This document shows, piece after piece, positions 9,098-17,545 of a stretch of 64,000 nt of DNA. The stretch is from contig CAVXSF010000007.1 of assembly GCA_963764345.1 (NCBI GenBank), positions 62,001 through 126,000 on the forward strand, in the 5' to 3' direction. This stretch comes from DASQZK01 sp963764345 (GTDB taxonomy: Bacteria > Bacteroidota > Bacteroidia > Bacteroidales > GCA-2748055). Numbering within the stretch: position 1 is the first letter of the stretch; every line of letters begins with the position of its first letter. The position numbers and the translations under genes are program-made. Under the pieces are notes generated by a model. The model was not told the DNA's origin. It worked only from the letters and a program-made list of their open reading frames with translations, and made no database searches.

Positions 9098-9204
9098 ACG
9101 TTATCCGGTATATCTGCGAAAAGTATAAAGATATGCCGCACGATGAAAGAATCATTTCATTCAAGATATCAACAATACCGGGTTATTATCAACACCGGGA
9201 AGTC

Positions 9205-9915
9205 TCAGAAGTTGGGACTGAGCAGGTATTTGGAGTAGAACTGGTTTATGTGATCCACGGCTTCCTCTGCTGTATTGGCTACGCTAAACAGGTCCAAATC
9301 CTTTTCACTTATCGTGATCTCCTTTTCGAGCATGACATCCCTGATCCATGTAATCAGGCCATCCCAATACTCACTGCCGATCAGGACAATCGGAAACCGT
9401 CCGACTTTTCCGGTCTGCATGAGAGTGATGGCCTCGAACAGCTCATCAAAAGTGCCGAATCCGCCAGGCAAGACGACGAATCCCTGGGCATACTTCAGGA
9501 ACATGACCTTTCTGACAAAGAAATGTTTGAATGTGATCAGCTTATCAGAGTCAATGAACAGGTTGGCACTTTGCTCGTGAGGTAGGTCGATGTTGATGCC
9601 TACACTTTTTCCCCCGCCTTTTTTTGCTCCCATGTTGGCTGCTTCCATAATTCCGGGGCCTCCTCCGGTAATGATTCCATAACCGTGCCGGGTTAGCTGG
9701 AAGGCAATTTCTTCCGCCAGTTTAAAATATTTATTGTCGGGAGGGGTCCTGGCCGATCCGAAAATGGAGACACAGGGGCCGATACTGCCCAGTTTTTCAA
9801 AGCCTTCTACAAATTCGGCCATGATCTTGAAGATCTGCCATGAATCGGATGTTTTAATTTCATTCCAGTCTTTCTCCTTGAAGGCATTGATAATTTTTTC
9901 CTCACTAGATGACAT
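9205..9915 (-). CDS. LOG-family (TIGR00730) nucleotide 5'-monophosphate phosphoribohydrolase
   Basis: 236 residues. Rossmann-fold protein with GGGPGIMEAANMGAKKGGG and the family signature PGGFGTFDELFEA. Members hydrolyse AMP-like nucleotide monophosphates to base plus ribose phosphate; some release cytokinin. The N-terminal extension (ISSSEEKIINAFKEKDW) is typical of bacterial paralogues. It is cytoplasmic, with no signal peptide. A -7 promoter box lies 26 bases upstream of the ATG. It appears to be a single-gene unit. Confidence 0.88.
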   Translation of the reverse strand: MSSSEEKIINAFKEKDWNEIKTSDSWQIFKIMAEFVEGFEKLGSIGPCVSIFGSARTPPDNKYFKLAEEIAFQLTRHGYGIITGGGPGIMEAANMGAKKGGGKSVGINIDLPHEQSANLFIDSDKLITFKHFFVRKVMFLKYAQGFVVLPGGFGTFDELFEAITLMQTGKVGRFPIVLIGSEYWDGLITWIRDVMLEKEITISEKDLDLFSVANTAEEAVDHINQFYSKYLLSPNF

Positions 9916-9941
9916 ATATAATTCAGTTTTTATGATTTATT

Positions 9942-9949
9942 CAAATTTA
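9942..9949 (-). promoter_or_regulatory. Bacteroidota-type -7 box for the LOG-family gene
   Basis: TAAATTTG on the minus strand matches TAnnTTTG exactly, ending 26 bases before the ATG at 9915. The -33 element is not evident. Confidence 0.45.
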
Positions 9950-10033
9950 GTATTTTTTTTGATTTAGTATGAAATGGTGGTAAACAATATGATCTGTTCT
10001 GGTGAAGGATGCGTCAAAGCCCGGGATTCAGCG

Positions 10034-12925
10034 TCATTTACCCGCAATCTGAGGTTGCTGTCTTTCATAACTGTTCATCAGTTCTTTTTTAAGGAACTGC
10101 CCGGTATAGGATTCCTCCATATTCGCCAGGTCTTCAGGAGTTCCTGTGGCGATGATCTCACCGCCGCCTGTTCCGCCTTCTTTACCGATATCAATGATAT
10201 AATCGGCAGTCTTTATCACATCCATATTATGCTCGATCATGATTACGGTATTTCCTTTGTCAACCAGTTTACCTATTACTTCGAGGAGAACCCGTACATC
10301 TTCGAAATGAAGACCAGTGGTAGGTTCATCCAGGATATAAAGGGTTTTCCCGGTATCTTTCTTGGCCAGTTCGGATGACAATTTCACCCGCTGCGATTCC
10401 CCGCCCGATAAGGTGGTGGAAGGCTGACCAAGTGTGATGTAGCCAAGGCCCACTTCCTTCAGGGTTTTGATCTTGCGCTTGATGGACGGGATGTTGCTGA
10501 AGAAATCGAGAGCCTGGTTTATGGTCATGTTTAGGACTTCGCTGATATTTTTGCCTTTGTATTTGACTTCAAGCGTTTCGCGGTTATAGCGTTTCCCGTT
10601 GCAGTCGCGGCAGGTCACATATACATCGGGAAGGAAGTTCATTTCAATGGTTTCCACGCCGGCACCCCTGCAGGTTTCACAACGTCCGCCTGCCACGTTG
10701 AATGAAAAACGGCCTGCATTGTACCCCCTTATTTTTGCCTCCGGTGTCTGTTCAAAAAGTTTGCGTATGTCTCCGAAGACAGTGGTGTATGTGGCAGGGT
10801 TGGACCGTGGAGTGCGGCCGAGGGGTGACTGATCAACTTCAATGACCTTGTCGAGATGCTCAATACCCTGGATGTCTTCATATTCGAGAGGCTCCTTGTC
10901 ACTGCGGTAAAAAAGCCGGCTCAGGATCGGGTGGAGGGTTTCATTCACCAGTGTGGATTTTCCACTGCCGGAGACACCGGTAACGCAAATGAATTTTCCG
11001 AGCGGGAAAGATACCGTAACATTCCGGAGATTGTTCCCTTTGGCACCTTTTAACACCAGTTGCTGACCATTTCCCTCGCGGCGGATGGCCGGGATAGGGA
11101 TAACCCTGCGGAAATGAAGATAATCGGTGGTCAGGGTTTCAACCGACATGATCGATTCCGGACTGCCTTCAGCCACCACCTGTCCGCCGTGACGGCCTGC
11201 GAAAGGACCCATGTCTACAATGAAATCAGCCGATTCGATCATCTCACGGTCGTGCTCCACTACGATGATCGAATTTCCGTTATCCCTGAGCTGCCTGAGC
11301 GAGCGGATGAGTTTAAGATTATCCTTCTGGTGAAGCCCGATACTGGGCTCATCCAGGATATACAGTACATTAACCAGTTGAGAGCCGATCTGCGTGGCCA
11401 GCCGTATACGCTGGCTCTCTCCGCCTGAAAGGCTCCTTGAAGGTCTGCCGAGGGCAAGGTAATCCAGGCCTACATCGAGCAGAAACCGCAGCCGGTTCCG
11501 GATCTCTTTAAAAATATCCCGGGCGATGATATTCTGCTTCTCACTCAGCCTTTTTTCAATGTCCAGAAACCATGTGTAAAGGGATGTGATATCCATCTGT
11601 GAGAGTTCGGCAATATTTTTATTGTCTATCCTGAAATAGAGTGATTCTTTTTTGAGCCGGGCTCCGTTGCATTCAGGGCATGTGATCTTTCGGATGAACT
11701 GGTTCGCCCATTTCTGCTGGCTTCGCGTATTATTTTCTCCGTTGTGGTTCTGGATATGGCTGATTACACCTTCGAAAGTGAGAAAATAGTTGGAGGAGAC
11801 CCCCAGTGGCGTATTGGAGAGTTTGAGCGGTTCCTCCGTGCCATAGAGAATCCTGTTAAGTGCTTCTTCAGGGATATCCTGTACCGGATCCCCCAGCGAA
11901 AAATCAAACTTTCTGGCCAGGGATTCGAGTTGCCAGAAAATCAGTGAATTTCTATATGGGCCGAGGGGTTTGATAGCACCCTTCTTTATGCTTTGCGTCT
12001 GATCGGGAATGATCCTGCTGATATCGATTTCACTGATAACCCCGAGACCATTGCATCGTGGGCAGGCACCCTGCGGCGAGTTGAAGGAAAAGGAGTGTGG
12101 TGCGGGTTCATTATAGGAGATCCCGGAGGTGGGACACATCAGCTTCCGGCTGAAAAACCTGGGGGTTTCACTGTCTTTCTCGAGAACCATCATGATTCCC
12201 TTGCCCTGGTCCAGTGCCATCTTTACAGATTCACGGAGCCGTTTCCGGTCACCGGCCTTCACTTCAACCTTATCGATCAGAATCTCGATATTGTGCGTTT
12301 TATACCTGTCAACACGCAGTCCGTGTGTCAGTTCAATGATCTCGCCGTCGATCCTTACAGAGATAAATCCCTTTTTCCGGATCTGTTCAAAGAGTTCCTT
12401 GTAATGACCTTTTCGTCCCTTCACAACGGGCGCAAGAAGGTATATTTTATTTCCAGCGAATTTTTCAATGATGATATCGATGATCTGGTCATCGGTATAA
12501 TGCACCATCTTTTCTCCGGTAACATAAGAGAAAGCTTCGGAAGCCCTTGCATAAAGCAACCTTAGGAAATCGTAAATCTCCGTTATGGTTCCGACGGTCG
12601 AGCGGGGATTCTTGTTGGTGGTCTTCTGCTCGATGGAGATGACAGGACTCAGTCCGGTGATCTTATCCACGTCGGGCCGTTCCATCGTACCAAGAAACTG
12701 ACGCGCATAGGCCGACATGGTTTCCATATACCTCCTCTGGCCTTCAGCATAAATCGTGTCGAAAGCCAGCGAAGATTTACCGCTTCCGCTGAGCCCGGTG
12801 ATGACCGTCAGCGTATTGCGCGGAATCTCAACATCGATGTTTTTAAGATTATGAACCCGTGCCCCAAGCACGCTTATCTTTCTTTCTCCTGTCCCGGCCG
12901 GTAAATGATGATCCTGCGTTTTCAA
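10034..12925 (-). CDS. uvrA: UvrABC excision nuclease subunit A
   Basis: 963 residues, full length. UvrA is the dimeric ATPase that finds bulky DNA lesions and loads UvrB. Seen in order: Walker A GLSGSGKSS near residue 45, the DNA/UvrB-interaction insert, zinc-site cysteines (CPECNGARL), the first ABC signature LSGGESQRIRLA, second Walker A GVSGSGKST, a zinc module (CETCRGAG ... CRDCNGKRY), and the second signature LSGGESQRVKLS. The ATG at 12925 overlaps the stop of the lytic transglycosylase gene by four bases (ATGA), so the two are translationally coupled. Confidence 0.98.
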   Translation of the reverse strand: MKTQDHHLPAGTGERKISVLGARVHNLKNIDVEIPRNTLTVITGLSGSGKSSLAFDTIYAEGQRRYMETMSAYARQFLGTMERPDVDKITGLSPVISIEQKTTNKNPRSTVGTITEIYDFLRLLYARASEAFSYVTGEKMVHYTDDQIIDIIIEKFAGNKIYLLAPVVKGRKGHYKELFEQIRKKGFISVRIDGEIIELTHGLRVDRYKTHNIEILIDKVEVKAGDRKRLRESVKMALDQGKGIMMVLEKDSETPRFFSRKLMCPTSGISYNEPAPHSFSFNSPQGACPRCNGLGVISEIDISRIIPDQTQSIKKGAIKPLGPYRNSLIFWQLESLARKFDFSLGDPVQDIPEEALNRILYGTEEPLKLSNTPLGVSSNYFLTFEGVISHIQNHNGENNTRSQQKWANQFIRKITCPECNGARLKKESLYFRIDNKNIAELSQMDITSLYTWFLDIEKRLSEKQNIIARDIFKEIRNRLRFLLDVGLDYLALGRPSRSLSGGESQRIRLATQIGSQLVNVLYILDEPSIGLHQKDNLKLIRSLRQLRDNGNSIIVVEHDREMIESADFIVDMGPFAGRHGGQVVAEGSPESIMSVETLTTDYLHFRRVIPIPAIRREGNGQQLVLKGAKGNNLRNVTVSFPLGKFICVTGVSGSGKSTLVNETLHPILSRLFYRSDKEPLEYEDIQGIEHLDKVIEVDQSPLGRTPRSNPATYTTVFGDIRKLFEQTPEAKIRGYNAGRFSFNVAGGRCETCRGAGVETIEMNFLPDVYVTCRDCNGKRYNRETLEVKYKGKNISEVLNMTINQALDFFSNIPSIKRKIKTLKEVGLGYITLGQPSTTLSGGESQRVKLSSELAKKDTGKTLYILDEPTTGLHFEDVRVLLEVIGKLVDKGNTVIMIEHNMDVIKTADYIIDIGKEGGTGGGEIIATGTPEDLANMEESYTGQFLKKELMNSYERQQPQIAGK

Positions 12926-13923
12926 TTCTCCTCCTCTAACCCGTTAAGGGTATCGACCCTCGTCGGATCAAAAAACCCTTCCCTGGGAATTTTAATATAA
13001 TATGTTTTATTCCGGCTGTTGGTAAGATAACTCTCACGCAGCCATGGATTTAGCCACTTCAGTATTTTATAGTTTACCCCATACTGCCTTGCAAAATCAG
13101 GAAAATCCTTCACCGGGCCATCCAGGCTTACCTCATAATACGGGATTTGCGGATACAGGTCCTTCTCACCTACGTAGAACCCAAATTTAGACGGGTTGGA
13201 AAGGATCAGTTTAAAAGCAAGTATCCTGTATACATACCGGGCAGTTTCATCATATAACAATAGATCATAGTATTGTGTTTCATTTTGCCTGTTGATCTGC
13301 TGATCAATGCCCTTTCTGCCCGCATTGTAGGAGGCTGCAGCCAGCGTCCAGCTGCCGTATTTGTCGTAAGAAGCCCTTAAATATTTACAGGCGGCTTCGG
13401 TGGACTTTTCAAGATTGTACCGTTCATCAATTTCATTATCTACTTCAAGACCGTTTTCTTTTGCTGTTCCGGACAGAAGCTGCCAGAAGCCGACGGCGCC
13501 GGCAGGAGAAACAGCATTGGTCAGCCCGCTTTCGGCAACCGTAAGATATTTGAAATCATCGGGGATATCATACTTTTTCAGAATTTTTTCAATGACAGGA
13601 AAATACCGGTTGGCCCGCTTGATAAAAAGCAGGGTCTGCGATTGCCAATAGGTATTCACCAATACTTCCCGGTCAAGGCTTTCCCGTATGTCCACCTGGT
13701 CCAGAGGCACTTTCTCGCCGGCAAATTCCAACTGCTCGGGCAGGTCTACTGAGAAAATCGCATAATTATTAACCGGCCTTTCGGGCAGGGGTCGGGTTTC
13801 TTCAGCCGAAGTGGTAGTCGAATTATTCATAAATACCATACCCACAGACAGAATAAGGGCTGCCACAATAATCATCCACGACTGTCTTACAGATCTCTTT
13901 TTCATAAATCCTTTTTTTTTCAA
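12922..13923 (-). CDS. Lytic transglycosylase (SLT/MltD type), membrane-anchored
   Basis: 333 residues. A hydrophobic segment at about 15-33 serves as signal or anchor. The SLT domain follows, with the catalytic glutamate at residue 131 (TVAESGL), then SPAGAVGFWQLLSGTAKENGL and AAASYNAGRKGI, all diagnostic of family-1 transglycosylases that cleave peptidoglycan to 1,6-anhydromuropeptides. The C-terminal part (FARQYGVNYKILKWLNPWL) resembles a LysM-like wall-binding module as in MltD. It overlaps uvrA by ATGA, an odd functional pairing. A second Met at residue 7 is an alternative start. Confidence 0.88.
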   Translation of the reverse strand: MKKKGFMKKRSVRQSWMIIVAALILSVGMVFMNNSTTTSAEETRPLPERPVNNYAIFSVDLPEQLEFAGEKVPLDQVDIRESLDREVLVNTYWQSQTLLFIKRANRYFPVIEKILKKYDIPDDFKYLTVAESGLTNAVSPAGAVGFWQLLSGTAKENGLEVDNEIDERYNLEKSTEAACKYLRASYDKYGSWTLAAASYNAGRKGIDQQINRQNETQYYDLLLYDETARYVYRILAFKLILSNPSKFGFYVGEKDLYPQIPYYEVSLDGPVKDFPDFARQYGVNYKILKWLNPWLRESYLTNSRNKTYYIKIPREGFFDPTRVDTLNGLEEEN

Positions 13924-13967
13924 CTGAACGTATGTTTCCGGGCTGGTTGTCTGGGCATGCTAAAACA

Positions 13968-13975
13968 CAAAACTA
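13968..13975 (-). promoter_or_regulatory. Bacteroidota-type -7 box for the transglycosylase-uvrA operon
   Basis: TAGTTTTG on the minus strand matches TAnnTTTG, 45 bases before the ATG at 13923. No matching -33 element was seen. Confidence 0.4.
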
Positions 13976-14056
13976 ACATAAAAAGAAGGGAATTATTGCA
14001 GAATTATCCTGAAATCAGTCCTTTGCAGGCATATTCTGAATGATTCCGGATAAGGA

Positions 14057-15508
14057 TCATAAAGCAAGCCGGACACCAGTGTATAACCCTAAATAATACG
14101 GTTTAGAGATTATAAGGTTATGATTATTGAAGGAATTCAGATAATATTTAAACTGGGGTTCAAAAGTAAAAAAAAGCTTGTCACTCAGGTGAATATTGAT
14201 ACCAATGCCGATATTGCTGCTATAATTAACCCTACGGACATTTCCGGTGGTACCAAGGTAGCTGCTCTCCCCGTGGTCTTTCAGGATAACGTCATCGGCA
14301 AGGAGAAAATTTGTGCTCATTCCGCCCAGAAGATTGAGGGCATAGGTCCGGTCGATGATTGTATACTGGAACATGACCGGCACTTCAACAAAATGGAACC
14401 ACTGGTTTATACTTACATCAGGAGACTGAACAGGGGGCTGACTCTTTATCGGATTACTGTCCAGGGAAGAGGAATAGGCTATCCAGTACCTGTAGGGATC
14501 ACTGTTGTCCGACAGGAGAACACTGTTCCCTGAACTGGAATTGACTTCACCGGTGGAATTTTCGACCAGGAGGACAGTATTATTGACGGCCGGCTGATTG
14601 TAACTCTCGGGACTGGCCTGGAGGATGCTAACCGCACCCACTTCGAAGCCAAGGCGTGCATACACAAGACCTGTTCTGATACTCAGCCTGTCTGAAGCCT
14701 GGTAACCGATATTTACCCCGCCGGAATAACTGATTTTGGCATTTTCCGATTGATTATAGAACTGGGATACCTGCGATTTTTCCCCGCCCAGGCTGCGGTA
14801 GGAATAAACCGGGCTGAAGGCGGCGGAAAGCGATAGTCTGTCCTTTTTTTCAGGTTCAACAGGCGAAGGTTCAATATACAGTGTCAGTAAATCCGGAGAC
14901 TTTACTGCTTTCTGTTGCCTGGGTATAATGGTGTCATCCGCATAGGAAGGATTTTCAGTGGGAAACACATTTCTGAAATCCTCGGGTGAAATTACTGCCT
15001 GCAGGTGAATAGTGGCAGTCTCCTCCGGCCTGAGGCCATAGGTCTCCTGGTTGGTCTCCGGCAGTGATCCGTCGGCCATCCGGGGACCGGGAGGAGTGTT
15101 TTTCAAGGCAGGAGCCGCTTCTTTATAAGCTTGCTCTTTCGAAACCGGAAGGGCCGTATTTATCGTATCTGAATTTCGGACCTGCCCTGCAGATGGCTCA
15201 CGGATTGCTGTCCCTGGCTGAACAGAAACAGGAACCTCCGGTGTGATCGTACTGTCTTTTTCACGAACGGCGATGGGTGTGTTAAGACGTTCGGCCCCAT
15301 GCCGGCTTATATAATAATATCCCGTGCCGATGGCCGTCAACAAAGCAACAGCGGCAGCCATCCGTCTTATCCATACGATCGTCTTTTTCTTCCTGCCGGC
15401 ATCCAGGTTTTTCCTGATGCCGTCCCAGATCATTTCAGGAGGTTCCTTGCTGAAATTTTTCAGTTTATCACCTAAAACGTCGTCAAGATGGTTTCTTTTC
15501 GCTTCCAT
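14057..15508 (-). CDS. Anti-sigma-like protein with one membrane helix and a C-terminal outer-membrane-barrel-like domain
   Basis: 483 residues. Residues 1-45 are soluble and charged (MEAKRNHLDDVLGDKLKNF), one helix lies at about 47-67 (MAAAVALLTAIGTGYYYI), then a long Pro/Thr/Glu-rich linker (about 70-215). The C-terminal 260 residues are full of alternating strands (LSLSAAFSPVYSYRSL, LSIRTGLVYARLGFEVG, LFFTFEPQFKYYLNSF), like PorT/OMP_b-brl domains. It starts two bases after the ECF sigma stop. Pairing with a sigma factor suggests an anti-sigma role linking envelope state to transcription (inference). The combination of inner-membrane anchor and barrel-like tail in one chain is odd. Confidence 0.65.
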   Translation of the reverse strand: MEAKRNHLDDVLGDKLKNFSKEPPEMIWDGIRKNLDAGRKKKTIVWIRRMAAAVALLTAIGTGYYYISRHGAERLNTPIAVREKDSTITPEVPVSVQPGTAIREPSAGQVRNSDTINTALPVSKEQAYKEAAPALKNTPPGPRMADGSLPETNQETYGLRPEETATIHLQAVISPEDFRNVFPTENPSYADDTIIPRQQKAVKSPDLLTLYIEPSPVEPEKKDRLSLSAAFSPVYSYRSLGGEKSQVSQFYNQSENAKISYSGGVNIGYQASDRLSIRTGLVYARLGFEVGAVSILQASPESYNQPAVNNTVLLVENSTGEVNSSSGNSVLLSDNSDPYRYWIAYSSSLDSNPIKSQPPVQSPDVSINQWFHFVEVPVMFQYTIIDRTYALNLLGGMSTNFLLADDVILKDHGESSYLGTTGNVRRVNYSSNIGIGINIHLSDKLFFTFEPQFKYYLNSFNNHNLIISKPYYLGLYTGVRLAL

Positions 15509-15510
15509 GT

Positions 15511-16062
15511 TTATTTCGTGTCCCTTGATTCCTGATACAGGGTCCTTATTTTTTCCTGCAGAATGATCCTTGCCCTTGACAGGTTCGATTTGGATGTTCC
15601 TTCAGTAATACCCATCATTTCTGCTATTTCCCGGTGACTGTAACCTTCAATGGCATAGAGGTTAAAAACCATACGGTATCTGGGAGTTAGAGTTCCGACG
15701 ATAGCCACTATCTCATCCGCCGTGATTTTCTCTATGGTCTCTGTGCCGGACAATTCAATACGACTGTTTACCCGATGATCTATTCTCTCCGTTTCAATCT
15801 GACTGCGAAACTTTTCAAGGGCAGTATTGACTATAATACGCCGGATCCATCCTTCGAGCGATCCCTTCCCCGTAAACTGGTCGATTTTTCTGAACACCTT
15901 AATGAAGCCGTCCTGCATGATATCATTTGCATCATCTTTATTCCCGGCATACCTCATACAGAGCCCATACATGGACGGGGCAACCAGCCGGTACAGTGCT
16001 TCCTGGCTCCTGCCGTCACCTTTTTTACAACCATCGATTATCGTGTCAGAGATATTTGTCAC
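15511..16062 (-). CDS. ECF RNA polymerase sigma-70 factor
   Basis: 183 residues from a GTG start at 16062. Region 2 is seen in GLCMRYAGNKDDANDIMQDGF and the following IRRIIVNTALEKFRSQ; region 4 in LTPRYRMVFNLYAIEGYSHREIAEMMG with the helix-turn-helix GITEGTSKSNLSRAR. The next gene, two bases downstream, encodes the probable cognate anti-sigma. The upstream promoter has both elements (-33 TTTG, 19-base spacer, TAAATTTA), giving a predicted 5' leader of only about ten bases. Confidence 0.93.
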   Translation of the reverse strand: MTNISDTIIDGCKKGDGRSQEALYRLVAPSMYGLCMRYAGNKDDANDIMQDGFIKVFRKIDQFTGKGSLEGWIRRIIVNTALEKFRSQIETERIDHRVNSRIELSGTETIEKITADEIVAIVGTLTPRYRMVFNLYAIEGYSHREIAEMMGITEGTSKSNLSRARIILQEKIRTLYQESRDTK

Positions 16063-16078
16063 ACCAGTTAAATTATCG

Positions 16079-16109
16079 TAAATTTATCACTCTTCCCGGG
16101 ATGGACAAA
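16079..16109 (-). promoter_or_regulatory. Promoter of the ECF sigma / anti-sigma operon
   Basis: On the minus strand TTTG (16106-16109), a 19-base spacer and TAAATTTA (16079-16086). This fits the Bacteroidota TTTG-N19-TAnnTTTG pattern with one mismatch in the last base of the -7 box. Confidence 0.6.
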
Positions 16110-16289
16110 TATCTTTTAAAACGGATTCCGATTTCATCTTTCCTTTAGATGAAAAAACAGGGACCGACGTTGCGTGGAAAATTTTTATAAGTACGCAACC
16201 CGAAATGCTTCAGGATCATCATTAGACAGAAGTGGTCAAAATCAGGTGAGGTTTTGCCATTTTAACATTAAACTCAAAAACCATTCATT

Positions 16290-17531
16290 ATGAAAAAATC
16301 AGCATGGATCCTGCCGATTGTATTTCTGAGCTTTGCCTTTAATACATCCTGTCAGAAGAAAGATAACATCGACAGGAACCCCGGTTACCTTACGACGGAT
16401 AAGAAAGCGGCTGAACTGATCGCTGCGGATAATGCTTTCGCCTACGATCTTCTTTCAGAAACAGATAAAATAAATGAGGAGGATAATTTCATGCTATCCC
16501 CGCTCAGTGTGGCTATGGCCCTTGGAATGACATACAACGGAGCTGAAAATGAGACAAAACAGGCCTTTGAACAGACACTCCGGCTCAATGGTCTGAGCCG
16601 GCATGACCTGAACCGCATTCACGGCGACCTGTTGACTTACCTGATTAAAGCCGATCCAAGGGTGACGCTGGAGATCGCAAATTCAATATGGGTTCATAAC
16701 CTCTATACTCTCATGAAAGCATTTGCCGATACGAACGCATATTACTACAAAGCTGAAGTGGCGAATATTGATTTCAGAAGCAATGATGCCACAGAGACTA
16801 TCAATAACTGGGTTTCAGACAACACTCACGGGAAGATCCCTGCCATCCTGGATCAAATTCCCCCCGATGCCGTCATGTACCTTATCAATGCAATCTATTT
16901 CAATGGTACCTGGACGTTCGCCTTCGATAAAAACAAAACCGGTGATATGCCTTTTCATTATCGGGACGGTTCCGTGGGTCAGGTTAGTACCATGCAGATG
17001 GAAGGCGATATTGAATACTACCGTAATGATCTGTTCAGAGCGGTGGAATTACCCTACGGCAGCGGAAAATTCGTCATGGATATTTTACTTCCCGGGGAAG
17101 CTCATACAGTGTCTGATCTTACCGCCTGGCTTACAGCCAACGGGGAAGGTTCCTGGCTTATGAATTTCAGTGAGGCAAAAGACCTGCTCATTAAATTACC
17201 GAAATTCAAATTCGAATATTCGACAATTCTGAACGAAGCCCTCAAAAACATGGGTCTTGGCAATGCATTTTCAGCCTCCGCTGATTTTTCCGGCATGCTG
17301 GAGGAGCTGAAGAATCTCAGTATTTCCAGAGTAATCCACAAGACCTTCATCGACGTAAATGAACAGGGGACAGAAGCGGCAGCTGTAACCGCCGTTGAGA
17401 TCGAGTACACTTCCGTTTCCGAACCGTCGTCCTTTATCGTCGACAGGCCCTTCCTGTTTATCCTCAGGGAGAAGAAAACAGGAGCTGTAGTATTTACAGG
17501 AAAGGTAGAAAAACCGGTTTATGAGGAGTGA
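16290..17531 (+). CDS. Serpin-family protease inhibitor, lipoprotein
   Basis: 413 residues. A lipoprotein signal (FAFNTSC, lipid cysteine near residue 21) puts it on the cell surface or in the periplasm. The serpin fold is evident from NFMLSPLSVAMALGMTYNGA, LINAIYFNGTWTFAFDKNKT, VELPYGSGKFVMDILLP and the C-terminal FIVDRPFLFILREKKTGAVVF. The reactive loop hinge EQGTEAAAVTA (residues 358-368) has the small residues needed for loop insertion, so it should be an inhibitory serpin. By hinge counting, P1-P1' would be Thr374-Ser375, with Tyr373 next to it. It probably shields the cell from host or competitor serine or cysteine proteases. Confidence 0.93.
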   Translation: MKKSAWILPIVFLSFAFNTSCQKKDNIDRNPGYLTTDKKAAELIAADNAFAYDLLSETDKINEEDNFMLSPLSVAMALGMTYNGAENETKQAFEQTLRLNGLSRHDLNRIHGDLLTYLIKADPRVTLEIANSIWVHNLYTLMKAFADTNAYYYKAEVANIDFRSNDATETINNWVSDNTHGKIPAILDQIPPDAVMYLINAIYFNGTWTFAFDKNKTGDMPFHYRDGSVGQVSTMQMEGDIEYYRNDLFRAVELPYGSGKFVMDILLPGEAHTVSDLTAWLTANGEGSWLMNFSEAKDLLIKLPKFKFEYSTILNEALKNMGLGNAFSASADFSGMLEELKNLSISRVIHKTFIDVNEQGTEAAAVTAVEIEYTSVSEPSSFIVDRPFLFILREKKTGAVVFTGKVEKPVYEE

Positions 17532-17545
17532 CCTCCCGGCCTGTT

